Shown here: positions 24,301-32,322 of the stretch, one piece after another
Layout of the letters: each line of letters opens with the position of its first letter
Numbering within the stretch: position 1 is the first letter of the stretch
From: CAUZFZ01 sp963579025
GTDB lineage: Bacteria; Planctomycetota; Planctomycetia; Planctomycetales; Planctomycetaceae
Assembly: GCA_963579025.1 (NCBI GenBank)
Contig: CAUZFZ010000026.1
Span: forward strand, 18,127-82,126
DNA length: 64,000 nucleotides
Reading direction: 5' to 3'
Made by a program: the position numbers and the translations under genes
The notes under the pieces: generated by a model
Told to the model about the DNA's origin: nothing
What the model saw: only the letters and a program-made list of their open reading frames with translations
Database searches by the model: none

Positions 24301-24930
24301 TCAGCTAAAGTTTCTCAGTTCGAGTTGTTGTCTGATCCAGCTCTCCACACGATCCCGCGTCGGGAAAGCAGTAAGCATGACCAGCATCAGAAAACCAGCC
24401 GTTCCGATAGCGAACACATTGCCTTCGCTCATCCATGCAATCAGGGCAAAGAAGGCCGCTCCTTCACACAGCGCCATTCCGATGATCATTTGCGTCATGT
24501 AAACGCTCGCCAGGCGGAGTCGCGACTCATCCGAGTCATCCAGCTGGTCTTGCATAGTTGCAAGTTTCTGCCTCGCGACCACGCCGGGAACCACTGCCCG
24601 TACTCCGAGTTGCAATAACGCGAATCCCATTGCCACATACGTGAGGACAGGAGTGTTTTCCGGCTTTCGAGGTGCTGGCCCTACACCTATCAGCGCTGGC
24701 AGTACGGCGACTAAGACAAAAAAGACAACTCCGGCCAGCAGGGCACCTGTGATGATCTGCATCACGCGCACAGCCTGATTCAGATCCCGGAACTGATTTG
24801 GCCCTCCAGGCCGATCTACTCCAGCGATCAGGGCACCAGCAATGATCTGCATCACGCGCACAGCCTGATTCAGACCCCTGAACTGATTTGGCCCTCCAGG
24901 CTGATCTAAACGATTTCCTGAGTCTGCCAT
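24301..24930 (-). CDS. Membrane protein with an in-frame tandem duplication
   Basis: A 209-residue protein. Residues about 8-37 and 38-67 are two near-identical 30-residue units (QFRxLNQAVRVMQIIxGALxAGV), the second running into a membrane span (VVFFVLVAVLPALIGV). Further spans are TYVAMGFALLQLGVRAVV and a C-terminal pair (MIIGMALCEGAAFFALIAWM, FAIGTAGFLMLVMLTAF). Without the duplication it would be a typical four-span protein of about 180 residues. It starts two bases after the BMC-P stop. No enzyme motif is visible. Together with the 101-residue membrane protein it makes two membrane proteins in a BMC operon, hinting at a shell-membrane link. Confidence 0.75.
   Translation of the reverse strand: MADSGNRLDQPGGPNQFRGLNQAVRVMQIIAGALIAGVDRPGGPNQFRDLNQAVRVMQIITGALLAGVVFFVLVAVLPALIGVGPAPRKPENTPVLTYVAMGFALLQLGVRAVVPGVVARQKLATMQDQLDDSDESRLRLASVYMTQMIIGMALCEGAAFFALIAWMSEGNVFAIGTAGFLMLVMLTAFPTRDRVESWIRQQLELRNFS
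24741..24908. repeat. Tandem direct repeat, period 90 bp, within a coding sequence
   Basis: Copies 24741-24818 and 24831-24908 match at about 72 of 78 positions by eye. The 90-base period is 30 codons, so the reading frame is kept. The few differences include a cluster near one end and scattered substitutions, so the duplication is recent but not brand new. It can expand or contract by recombination or slippage. Confidence 0.85.
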
Positions 24931-24932
24931 GC

Positions 24933-25247
24933 CTAATCCTCCGTGGCCTTGAAGACGGTGCTGCCCTGCACCTGCACGCTGTCGACGATGCCGACGATGG
25001 CGGCATCAACGGGCAGCTTCTTTGTCTCCTCAGTGAATCGTGCACTCGATCCCTGCACGATCAGAACGGTTTCGCCTTCGCCGCTGCCGACCGTGTCGAC
25101 ACAGATAAAGGTTCGACCTGTTCCCTTGAGACTTTTTTTGTCCTTCTCGTCAACACGCAGAGGTTCGACGACGAGCAGTCTTTGCCCGATCATCGCTTCT
25201 GCCTTTTGCGTGGAGACCACGCTGCCTGTGACTTTTGCCAGAAACAT
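24933..25247 (-). CDS. BMC-P pentameric shell protein (EutN/CcmL family)
   Basis: A 104-residue pentamer protein: MFLAKVTGSVVSTQKAEAM, RLLVVEPLRV, FICVDTVGSGEGETVLIVQGSSAR and VDAAIVGIVDSVQV. The start at 25247 gives the canonical N terminus; the frame's upstream extension runs through the GTAG-headed repeat and was rejected. It is the third and longest of the BMC-P genes, with an insertion (DEKDKKSLKGTG) in the loop before the third strand and a short C-terminal extension. It is separated from the acetate kinase gene by the 25260-25349 repeat. Confidence 0.93.
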   Translation of the reverse strand: MFLAKVTGSVVSTQKAEAMIGQRLLVVEPLRVDEKDKKSLKGTGRTFICVDTVGSGEGETVLIVQGSSARFTEETKKLPVDAAIVGIVDSVQVQGSTVFKATED

Positions 25248-25259
25248 GGCAGCTCCTGT

Positions 25260-25349
25260 GTAGGCCGGAACAAGCAAAGTGCCGTTCCGACGTCCGGACG
25301 TCCGTGAGAGATTCGCTGCCGGAACTGCGCTGCGCTTGTTCCGGCCTAC
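25260..25349. repeat. GTAG-headed paired inverted repeat (REP/BIME-like)
   Basis: Outer arms GTAGGCCGGAACAAGC (25260-25275) and its exact complement (25334-25349) face inward. Inside each arm a CCGGAAC-type stem can pair with nearby GTTCCG, giving a hairpin per arm. The centre contains CGGACGTCC palindromes. The right-hand CTAC supplies the minus-strand TAG stop codon of the acetate kinase gene (25346-25348). The layout matches the repeats at 5888, 41885 and 50789. Confidence 0.75.
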
Positions 25350-26536
25350 TTTTCGATTGCCTCGACTGTTTGCCGTGCCACCACGATCTCTTCGTTGGTG
25401 GGTACGACCCAGATTTGCGTTTTTGAGCTGTCGCTCGATACGCATGCTTCGCTGCCTCGTGCAACGCTGCTGTTCTTTTCTTCGTCCAGGACGATGCCGG
25501 CCCACTCCAGGTTGGAACAGACGTCTCGGCGAATCCGTTCGCTGTTCTCGCCAATGCCGCCCGTGAAGACGATCGCGTCTGCTCCGCCAAGCACCACCAG
25601 GTAGGAACCCAGGTACTGACGAATTGATGCGACAAACACTTTCAGAGCGAAGTCCGCTCGTTCGTGTCCTTCGGCCGCTGCTTCTTCGAGATCCCGAACG
25701 TCGCTACTGAGACCACTCAAACCGAGAAGGCCGCCGTTGGACGACATCTCGTCAAGCAGTTCCTGCATCGACTTTCCACTCAGCCGCATTAACAACGGCA
25801 GAGCATAGGGATCAAAATCGCCGACTCGATTGTTGTGTAGCAGGCCCGTTTGTGGACTCATGCCGAGACTGTTGGCCATTGACCGGTTGGCTCGTTGAGC
25901 ACACAGCGAGTTGCTGCCACCCAGGTGACACGAAATCACCTTCAAGTCATCGTTGCCGAGAATCTCGCCGATGCGACCGCCGATAAATCGGTGACTTGCA
26001 CCATGAAATCCCCAGCGTTTGGTTTCGTACTTGTCCTGCCATTCGAACGGGACTGCATAGGCCCGAATCTCTGGCGGGATGGTTTCGTGGAACGCCGTTT
26101 CCAAAGCCGCCACGAGCGGGATGCTCGGGAATGCCTTGCGAAGCTGTCGCATCGCTCGGGCATACGGCGGGTTGTGAGCCGGAGCCACGTCGGCCAGCTC
26201 TTCCATCCGTGTCAGTAACTCGTCATCGACGACACGCACTCCGCTGAGCTTTCCGGCAAACACGGCTTTGAAACCGATGCCTTTCAGCTCGGACGCGTCT
26301 TTGAGACATCCATGTTCCGGGTGTGACAACTGCTCAAGGCAGACATTCACCGCGGCTGCGTGGTCGAGGATGTTCGTGACTCGGTCGTCACGATAATCAC
26401 CGATTTCCACAGAGCAGTTGCTGTCCTCAAGTCCGATCCGATCAATACCGCCACGAGCAAGTTGCTTTTCCGTGGACATGTCGAAGAGCCGGTACTTGAA
26501 GCTGGTTGAACCCAGATTCGCCACGAGCACTTTCAT
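25346..26536 (-). CDS. Acetate kinase family enzyme (probable lactate/propionate kinase)
   Basis: A 396-residue acetokinase: LVANLGSTSFKYRLF, AHNPPYARAMR, ETAFHETIPPE, KRWGFHGASHRFIGGR, CHLGGSNSLCA and IVFTGGIGENS. The family makes ATP and a carboxylate from an acyl phosphate. In this operon it should convert the lactyl-phosphate made by PduL into lactate. The start at 26536 is preferred (GGAGG eight bases upstream). CHLGGSNSLCA deviates from the usual CHLGNGxS, and FKYRLF replaces the usual SxK(Y/F)xL, which suggests changed acyl specificity. The stop codon lies in a REP-like repeat. Confidence 0.9.
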   Translation of the reverse strand: MKVLVANLGSTSFKYRLFDMSTEKQLARGGIDRIGLEDSNCSVEIGDYRDDRVTNILDHAAAVNVCLEQLSHPEHGCLKDASELKGIGFKAVFAGKLSGVRVVDDELLTRMEELADVAPAHNPPYARAMRQLRKAFPSIPLVAALETAFHETIPPEIRAYAVPFEWQDKYETKRWGFHGASHRFIGGRIGEILGNDDLKVISCHLGGSNSLCAQRANRSMANSLGMSPQTGLLHNNRVGDFDPYALPLLMRLSGKSMQELLDEMSSNGGLLGLSGLSSDVRDLEEAAAEGHERADFALKVFVASIRQYLGSYLVVLGGADAIVFTGGIGENSERIRRDVCSNLEWAGIVLDEEKNSSVARGSEACVSSDSSKTQIWVVPTNEEIVVARQTVEAIEK

Positions 26537-26569
26537 TGGTCGGCCTCCATGAACCGCCTTCAAGAACTC

Positions 26570-26839
26570 TTAAACGAATGCCGACAGCGTGTTGGCGTCC
26601 GGCCGCGCGATAACATGCGCGGAAACCAGTTCGCCGATCTGCGATGCCGCAGCGGCTCCGGCGTCGACCGCAGCTCGGACGGAACCGACATCGCCGGCGA
26701 TGATCGTTGTGACGAACGCCCCACCGATCTGAACCTGCTTGACCAGCGTAACGCTGGCTGATTTGAGCATGGCATCCGACGCTTCGATCGTCGCCACCAG
26801 GCCTTTGGTCTCGACGAGACCGATTGCTTCACTCTTCAT
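26570..26839 (-). CDS. BMC-H hexameric shell protein
   Basis: An 89-residue canonical single BMC domain: EAIGLVETKGLVATIEASDAM, KSASVTLVKQVQIGGAFVTTIIAGDV, VRAAVDAGAAAASQIGELVSAHVIARP. Hexamers tile the shell facets; the pore loop reads QIGGAF, with small residues that allow small polar metabolites through. It lies 33 bases upstream of the kinase and 42 bases downstream of a second BMC-H. Confidence 0.95.
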   Translation of the reverse strand: MKSEAIGLVETKGLVATIEASDAMLKSASVTLVKQVQIGGAFVTTIIAGDVGSVRAAVDAGAAAASQIGELVSAHVIARPDANTLSAFV

Positions 26840-26881
26840 AGTGATCTATTCCCTCAATGGGCTGATGATTGCCGGGTGGGT

Positions 26882-27178
26882 TTACTTGGCTGCCTTTTTC
26901 GTCGCGGGCAGGACGCTCGCGAGTTCTTCGTGTGGTCGTGGAATGACCTGCACGCTGACGACTTCGCCGATCTTACTGGCGGCGCTGGCGCCGGCGTCGA
27001 GAGCCGCTTTGACGGCAGCAACATCGCCAGAGACGAATGCCGTCACCAGTCCGCTGCCGACTTTTTCCCAGCCATTCATTTCGACGTTCGCTGACTTGAG
27101 CATCGCGTCGACTGCTTCGACGAGGCAGACCAGACCCTTGGTCTCGATCATGCCCAGAGCTTCCGTTGACTTTGCCAT
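26882..27178 (-). CDS. BMC-H hexameric shell protein
   Basis: A 98-residue canonical BMC domain (EALGMIETKGLVCLVEAVDAM, NVEMNGWEKVGSGLVTAFVSGDV, VKAALDAGASAASKIGEVVSVQVIPRPHEEL) with a Lys/Ala-rich tail (LPATKKAAK). The pore loop is KVGSGL, different from the neighbour's QIGGAF, so the two hexamers may pass different molecules. No trimeric BMC-T gene is present, so these two BMC-H and three BMC-P proteins probably make the whole shell, as in other planctomycete loci. Confidence 0.95.
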   Translation of the reverse strand: MAKSTEALGMIETKGLVCLVEAVDAMLKSANVEMNGWEKVGSGLVTAFVSGDVAAVKAALDAGASAASKIGEVVSVQVIPRPHEELASVLPATKKAAK

Positions 27179-27238
27179 TTTGATGTTCCCCCTTTTCTGG
27201 AGTGCGGCAAACGGCTGCCGCGTTTGTTACGAGTTGTC

Positions 27239-27940
27239 TTACCGTTTGCAGCCGCAACCGGATTTCTTCTTCAACAGTTCCACACTTGTGGCACGGTCAA
27301 GACTGACCGCGTTGCCTTCGTCCGTATCGACATGGACTTCGAGCTTGATGTCGTCAGCCGCCCGCACGACCAGGTCTTCCAGTGTTGTCGTGCAGCCTTC
27401 GGAGACGATCCTCAGGTCCATCATGTCTCCATTCTCGACGCCGTAGTGCTTGAGGTCAGCGGGTCCCATGTGGACGTGCCGCATGGCTCGGATGACCCCG
27501 GATTCGAGTTCCAGTACTCCGGCCGGACCAATGAGCGTGCAGCCGATTGTGTCGTGATGATCGCCGCTGATACGGACCGGCAAATCCAGGCCCAGCGAGA
27601 TGCCGTCGGTGAAAGCGAGCTCCACCTGAGTCGGACGAACCGGGCCCAGGACTCGAACTTCCGGCAGCATGCGACGACGCGGGCCAACGACCGCGACTGT
27701 CTGTTTCGAGGCGAAGTAGCCGTCCTGATAAAGCGACTTGTGGACTTCGAGTTCGGCACCTTTGCCAAACAGCACTTCAACGTGCTCCTGCGAAAGATGC
27801 ACGTGACGTGCTGAGATATTGACCACGAGCGGGTTTGGCTTAGACGGTGCAGCAGTGGCTCCGCCGGTCTGCTGGAGCAGGACCTGACGGACCAGTTGTT
27901 CGATATCGCTGCGACTGATGCCTGAAGCAAGCGCACTCAT
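27239..27940 (-). CDS. pduL: PduL-type phosphotransacylase, BMC cargo
   Basis: A 233-residue phosphate propanoyltransferase. The N-terminal tag (ISRSDIEQLVRQVLLQQ) is the encapsulation peptide. The catalytic part has metal-site histidines in ISARHVHLS, SGDHHDT and IRAMRHVHMG. It converts acyl-CoA (here presumably lactyl-CoA) and phosphate to acyl phosphate, recycling CoA inside the shell. The ATG at 27940 overlaps the DeoR stop by four bases (ATGA), so regulator and enzyme are translationally coupled. The C terminus KSGCGCKR has two Cys and could bind metal or be redox sensitive. Confidence 0.93.
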   Translation of the reverse strand: MSALASGISRSDIEQLVRQVLLQQTGGATAAPSKPNPLVVNISARHVHLSQEHVEVLFGKGAELEVHKSLYQDGYFASKQTVAVVGPRRRMLPEVRVLGPVRPTQVELAFTDGISLGLDLPVRISGDHHDTIGCTLIGPAGVLELESGVIRAMRHVHMGPADLKHYGVENGDMMDLRIVSEGCTTTLEDLVVRAADDIKLEVHVDTDEGNAVSLDRATSVELLKKKSGCGCKR

Positions 27941-28704
27941 TGAGACGTTTCCCCGCCGACTATGACGACCTCTACACCGGACGATTCCAGTCGCTCCCGC
28001 CACTCGGGAGTGATTCCGGTGTCCGTAATCAGGCGGTCCATCGCGTCGAGTGGAGCAAGGTGAGCGAGTGCCGACCGACCCAGCTTGGTGCTGTCAGTCA
28101 CCACCCAGACCTCGTCCGAAGACTCCATCATCTGCCGCTCGGTCTCCACGAGCAGCGAATTACTGTTGAACATCCCGGCCTCCGTGATGCCGCCGATACT
28201 CATGATCAGCCGCCGGGCATGCACACTTTTCAGAGCCGCCTGGGCCACCGGCCCGAGTGCGACTCCTGTTTTCGGGTAGACGTAACCACCGATCGTGATC
28301 AGCTCGATCCCCGGCTGATTGAACAGCAGGTTGATCGTCGGAATCGAATTCGTGACGACCGTCAGCGAGCGTCCGATCAGTTGCTTTGCCACCTCGAGTG
28401 TTGTCGTTCCACCGTCCAGCAGAACGACCTCACCCGTCTGAACCATCTCCGCGACCGCTTTCGCGATCTGCTCCTTCTGCTTCAGAGCCGTGACCGTCCG
28501 CTCCTCGAACGTCGTAATTGACTCGCCGATGTACGCGGCTCCGCCACGCGTTTTCTGAATCTTGCTTATTCCGTCAAGAAACTCCACATCCCTGCGGGCG
28601 GTTGATTCGCTGACACCAAAGTGATCAACGATCTGTCCTAGAGATGCAAACCCTTGTTTTTCTATGAAATTCAGAACCCTTGTCCGGCGTTCATCGAGCA
28701 GCAT
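27937..28704 (-). CDS. DeoR-family transcriptional regulator of the BMC operon
   Basis: A 255-residue regulator. Residues 1-57 are the DeoR winged helix (RRTRVLNFIEKQGF...VSESTARRDVEFLD), then the sugar-phosphate-binding DeoRC domain (LLDGGTTTLEVAKQL, VVTNSIPT, IGGYVYPKTG, MSIGGI, DSTKLGRSA). Such repressors release DNA on binding a sugar phosphate, here probably fuculose- or rhamnulose-1-phosphate. It is the first gene of the operon and so likely autoregulated, with a candidate operator at 28800-28811. Confidence 0.92.
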   Translation of the reverse strand: MLLDERRTRVLNFIEKQGFASLGQIVDHFGVSESTARRDVEFLDGISKIQKTRGGAAYIGESITTFEERTVTALKQKEQIAKAVAEMVQTGEVVLLDGGTTTLEVAKQLIGRSLTVVTNSIPTINLLFNQPGIELITIGGYVYPKTGVALGPVAQAALKSVHARRLIMSIGGITEAGMFNSNSLLVETERQMMESSDEVWVVTDSTKLGRSALAHLAPLDAMDRLITDTGITPEWRERLESSGVEVVIVGGETSQ

Positions 28705-29229
28705 TGCACTGTTCTCAGCTCAGTCCATGGTGTGAACAGAACCAATTGTGCCCCTCATTCCTCATCACTGCAACTCAGAATGAGTCATATTCTTTCATAA
28801 TACTTCAGTATGTTTCTTATAGCGGTAGTTTGAGGTGACTGCATGGCCTGAAAGTAGCACGCAGCCAGCGTCCGAATCGGTCAAACACGCATCGCCAGAC
28901 AACGACGAACTCGCAACAGGCTGGTCGTAGCGATGAGGAGTGATACAACGGGCTGGCTGTTAATCCGGGCGAGGGGCAACTGGACGAGCGTTACTGGAGG
29001 GCGGTGCCTCAAACCTGACGTCGGGTTGCGGGGGCGAAGCGGGACAACTCGGGCGAGGAAACGCCAGGAATACGGCACGGTCTGAATCCACCAACTGTGA
29101 TGCCTCAGCACACGCCATAGACCGGTTGTCCGTATGCGTCCGGTGATCCTTGAATCACCGAGTTTCAGACGCCACACTCCGCGACTTCTCCGTCCGGCAA
29201 CGCTTGCTTACAAACCGTGGGGATGGTCA
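28705..29229. promoter_or_regulatory. Divergent regulatory region between the BMC operon and the uronate isomerase gene
   Basis: This 525-base spacer holds an AT-rich patch at 28780-28825, unusual in this GC-rich window. Within it ATACTTCAGTAT (28800-28811) is a near-perfect palindrome broken only at its two central bases, a plausible DeoR operator. On the minus strand, TATTAT nearby could be a -10; I could not find a good -35. From 28870 to 29229 no gene or repeat was recognised. Confidence 0.5.
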
Positions 29230-30510
29230 GTGTCTGAACAGCTCGTGCAGCGGATTCTCGGCGAACTTGAGTCGCTTGCGCTGATTGATCCGCACACGCA
29301 TATCAATCCGCACGCCGCCGCGTCTACGACACTCGCAGACATCATGGGGTACCACTACTACACCGAGCTGGCGCACTCGGCCGGGCTGCCGCGCGAGCAG
29401 ATCGAAGAGCCGGGACTTGATCCCAAAGAGAAGGTCGGGCGACTCGTCACAAAGCTTGACGACCTGGAAAACACGGTGCAGGTGAGCTGGTTGCTGGAGA
29501 TGTGTCGCGAGTTTTTCGGTTTCGACGGTGACGCGATCACTCCGGACAACTGGGAGTCGGTGTACGACGCGGCCGCCGCGAAGATGGCTGAGCCGGATTG
29601 GGAGCAGCAGGTTCTGCGGCAAAGCAAGCTCGAAAAAGTCTTTCTGACAAACGACTTCGACGATCCGCTGACCGGGTTCGACACGTCGTTGTACATCCCG
29701 TGCCTGCGGACAGACGATCTGGTGTTTCACTTTGCGAAACGTGAGACACGCGAGCGACTGGCGAAGTCATCTGGAACTGAAGTGACGACCGCCGCATCAC
29801 TGCGATCAGCGATCGGAGTCCTGTTCGAGCATTTCACTCGCAATGGAGCGCGGGCTTGTGCAATTTCTCTGCCACCGGACTTCTCGCCGGCTGCCGTGGA
29901 TGATGCGACCGTCGAACCCGTACTGCAGGCCGTGCTGTCGGGTCGGGAATTGACCAGGGATGAAGCCGTCACGCTGAGCCAGTTTAACTTCTGGACGCTG
30001 GCCGGTTTCTGCGCGGAATTTAAGCTGCCGTTCGACCTGATGATCGGCGTAAACCGTCGCGTGTACGAGGACGGCGTCTTTCAGGGACAGGACCTGTTTG
30101 ACCAGAGAGTGTCACTCATTCAGTATGGAAAACTGTTCAACGCATTTCCGCAGGTCACGTTCCCGATATCCGTCCTGGCTCAAACGAGTAACCAGGAGCT
30201 GGTCAGCTATGCCTGGATCTTCCCGAACGTGGTAACCAACGGGCACTGGTGGTACTCGAACATCCCGGCGTACATCGAACAGGATTGCCGCAGTCGGCTG
30301 CAGGCTGTTCCAAAGACGAAGCAGGTCGGGTATTACAGCGACATGTACAAGCTGGAATTCGCGTTGCCGAAGTTCGGCATGTACCGACGGATTCTGGCGA
30401 AAGTCCTTGCCGAAGACTTCGTGATAGACAGAGGATGGAACGAAGAACGGGCCGTGGAACTTGGGACACTGAATCTGCGTGGGAACGTGGAGCGGGTCTT
30501 CAACATCTGA
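29230..30510 (+). CDS. uxaC: Uronate isomerase-like amidohydrolase (glucuronate isomerase family)
   Basis: A 426-residue protein with the metal-binding IDPHTHINPHA at the N terminus, WLLEMCREFFGF, SWxxP-like ISLPPDFSP, an NGHWWYSN segment and GYYSDMYKLEFALPKF, all landmarks of uronate isomerases in the amidohydrolase superfamily. It would interconvert glucuronate/galacturonate with the keto sugars in sugar-acid breakdown. The GTG at 29230 was chosen because the upstream 32 codons are low in conserved features and GGGGA precedes it. Its divergent position from the BMC operon makes shared control by the DeoR protein possible. Divergent planctomycete members may act on other uronates. Confidence 0.8.
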   Translation: MSEQLVQRILGELESLALIDPHTHINPHAAASTTLADIMGYHYYTELAHSAGLPREQIEEPGLDPKEKVGRLVTKLDDLENTVQVSWLLEMCREFFGFDGDAITPDNWESVYDAAAAKMAEPDWEQQVLRQSKLEKVFLTNDFDDPLTGFDTSLYIPCLRTDDLVFHFAKRETRERLAKSSGTEVTTAASLRSAIGVLFEHFTRNGARACAISLPPDFSPAAVDDATVEPVLQAVLSGRELTRDEAVTLSQFNFWTLAGFCAEFKLPFDLMIGVNRRVYEDGVFQGQDLFDQRVSLIQYGKLFNAFPQVTFPISVLAQTSNQELVSYAWIFPNVVTNGHWWYSNIPAYIEQDCRSRLQAVPKTKQVGYYSDMYKLEFALPKFGMYRRILAKVLAEDFVIDRGWNEERAVELGTLNLRGNVERVFNI

Positions 30511-30550
30511 GTGGCACATCGAGTCACTACAATTTTTCGGAAGAGTATCA

Positions 30551-32275
30551 ATGCCCAGGATCGTTCTGCTGCACGAAGGCAAAGCCATTCCGTACCCGAT
30601 CACGGAGGATGAGACGGTCATTGGTCGGCACCCGGAATGTGGCGTACAGCTCCAGTCAAACACCGTGTCCCGCTTTCATGCACGTGTCACTCGCACGGGC
30701 GACGAGTACTTCATTGAGGACATGGGAAGCGGCAACGGTACGTTCGTAAACGGACAGCAGATTCCCAAAGACAGCCCGGCAGCCGTCGTTGATCAGGACC
30801 GTGTGAAGCTCGGCCCACTGCTACTGCGATTCGAGAACGACGCGGCACCCAAAGGCAGCGAGAAAACTTCTCCTCCGGTCGCAGCACCCGCAGCACCGCC
30901 CCGAGCCGGCGATGTCGATGTCGATGAGCTTGGATCGACGGTCCATTTCTCGGCGGAAGGCGACGACGAAGCCACCATCATGGGCACGACCGCTGCTGGT
31001 GGCGGCAGCTTCGGCTCGCTGGAAGTGCAGCCGGACGTCAAGCTCAAGGCGGTGATCGACATCACTCAAAGACTGTGTGGTGAAACCGACCTCGACAAGA
31101 TGCTGCCGGCGATTCTCGACACGCTGTTCAAGGTATTCCCGCACGCGGATCGCGGCTGCGTCCTGTTAAAGGATGAAGAAAGCGGAGAAATGATCCCGCG
31201 GTCGTTCAAGCACAGTCGTGACGACGAAGACGCGACCGTTCGTCTGAGCCGAACGATTCTCCACAAAGTGCTGACCGAGAAGACGGGCATTCTGTCGGCT
31301 GACGCGGCAAGTGATGCGCAGTTCAACGCTGCCGAGTCGATCTCGAGCCTGTCAATTCGCTCGATGATGATCGTCCCGATGCTCAACAAGGAAGGCGAGC
31401 CCATTGGTGTCATTAACATTGACACGCAAAACCCCGTCGCACAGTTCACCGCCGAGGACCTTGATCTGCTTCTGACGATCGCCGGTCAGGCGTCTCTGAC
31501 GTACGAGAATGCACGTCTGATGAAGACGTATCTCGAGAAGCAGAAGCAGGACGGGGAAATGGCAATTGCCATGGCTGTTCAGCGTGCTCTGCTGCCGGCC
31601 GAGCCCCCCAAGGTCGACGGCTACAGTTTTTTCGCGTCGTACGATTCGGCGCAGGCCGTCGGTGGCGACTACTACGACGCCTTCCCGCTGACCGACGATC
31701 TGATCTGTCTGTCGTTCGGAGATGTGGCCGGCAAGGGTGTGCCCGGCGCTCTGATCATGTCCCGTATTTCAAGCTGTGTGCAGAACGTGATGCCATTCCT
31801 GCACGACCCCGCCGAGGCGATCGTGCAGATCAACAAGCACATGTGTTCGAGCATGGTCGAAGGCCGGTTTGTGACCTACCTGCTGATCACGATCGACACC
31901 AAACTGCACAAGATGCGGATGGTCAATGCGGGACATATGTCGCCAATGATCCGAATGCCGGACGGTTCCATTGAGGAATTCGACGACGATCCAATCGGCC
32001 TGCCGGTCGGTGTCATGGAAGATTACCCGTACGAGTTGTATGAACGTGACGTCAACCCTGGTGAGTTGTTTGTTCTGTTTACCGACGGGGTCGACGAAGC
32101 CATGAACCCGGCAGGCGATCTGTACACGCTGGAGCGGATGCGTGAGTTCATCAAGAATGGACCGTCGGTCGCCAAGGATATGGGCGAAACATTGCTGGCA
32201 GACGTGCGTCGACACGCCAACGGTCGTCCGCAGAACGACGACATCACCATCATGACCTTCAGCCGCGACGCTTAA
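30551..32275 (+). CDS. FHA-GAF-PP2C (SpoIIE/RsbU-type) signalling phosphatase
   Basis: A 574-residue three-domain protein. Residues about 1-95 form an FHA domain (VIGRHPE, SRFHARV, GSGNGTFVNG) that binds phosphothreonine. A Pro/Ala linker follows, then a GAF domain at about 175-330 and a PP2C_SIG phosphatase domain at about 350-573 with all metal motifs (VGGDYYDAF, SFGDVAGKGVPGA, NAGHMSP, FTDGVDEA, QNDDITIM). It should integrate kinase signals and a small ligand to dephosphorylate a partner such as an anti-sigma antagonist. No membrane segment is present. It follows the isomerase by 40 bases but is functionally unrelated. Confidence 0.93.
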   Translation: MPRIVLLHEGKAIPYPITEDETVIGRHPECGVQLQSNTVSRFHARVTRTGDEYFIEDMGSGNGTFVNGQQIPKDSPAAVVDQDRVKLGPLLLRFENDAAPKGSEKTSPPVAAPAAPPRAGDVDVDELGSTVHFSAEGDDEATIMGTTAAGGGSFGSLEVQPDVKLKAVIDITQRLCGETDLDKMLPAILDTLFKVFPHADRGCVLLKDEESGEMIPRSFKHSRDDEDATVRLSRTILHKVLTEKTGILSADAASDAQFNAAESISSLSIRSMMIVPMLNKEGEPIGVINIDTQNPVAQFTAEDLDLLLTIAGQASLTYENARLMKTYLEKQKQDGEMAIAMAVQRALLPAEPPKVDGYSFFASYDSAQAVGGDYYDAFPLTDDLICLSFGDVAGKGVPGALIMSRISSCVQNVMPFLHDPAEAIVQINKHMCSSMVEGRFVTYLLITIDTKLHKMRMVNAGHMSPMIRMPDGSIEEFDDDPIGLPVGVMEDYPYELYERDVNPGELFVLFTDGVDEAMNPAGDLYTLERMREFIKNGPSVAKDMGETLLADVRRHANGRPQNDDITIMTFSRDA

Positions 32276-32322
32276 CGCAACCGGCTTGTGCGGTCTGATG
32301 GCTATCTTAAGGCAGCACTTCG

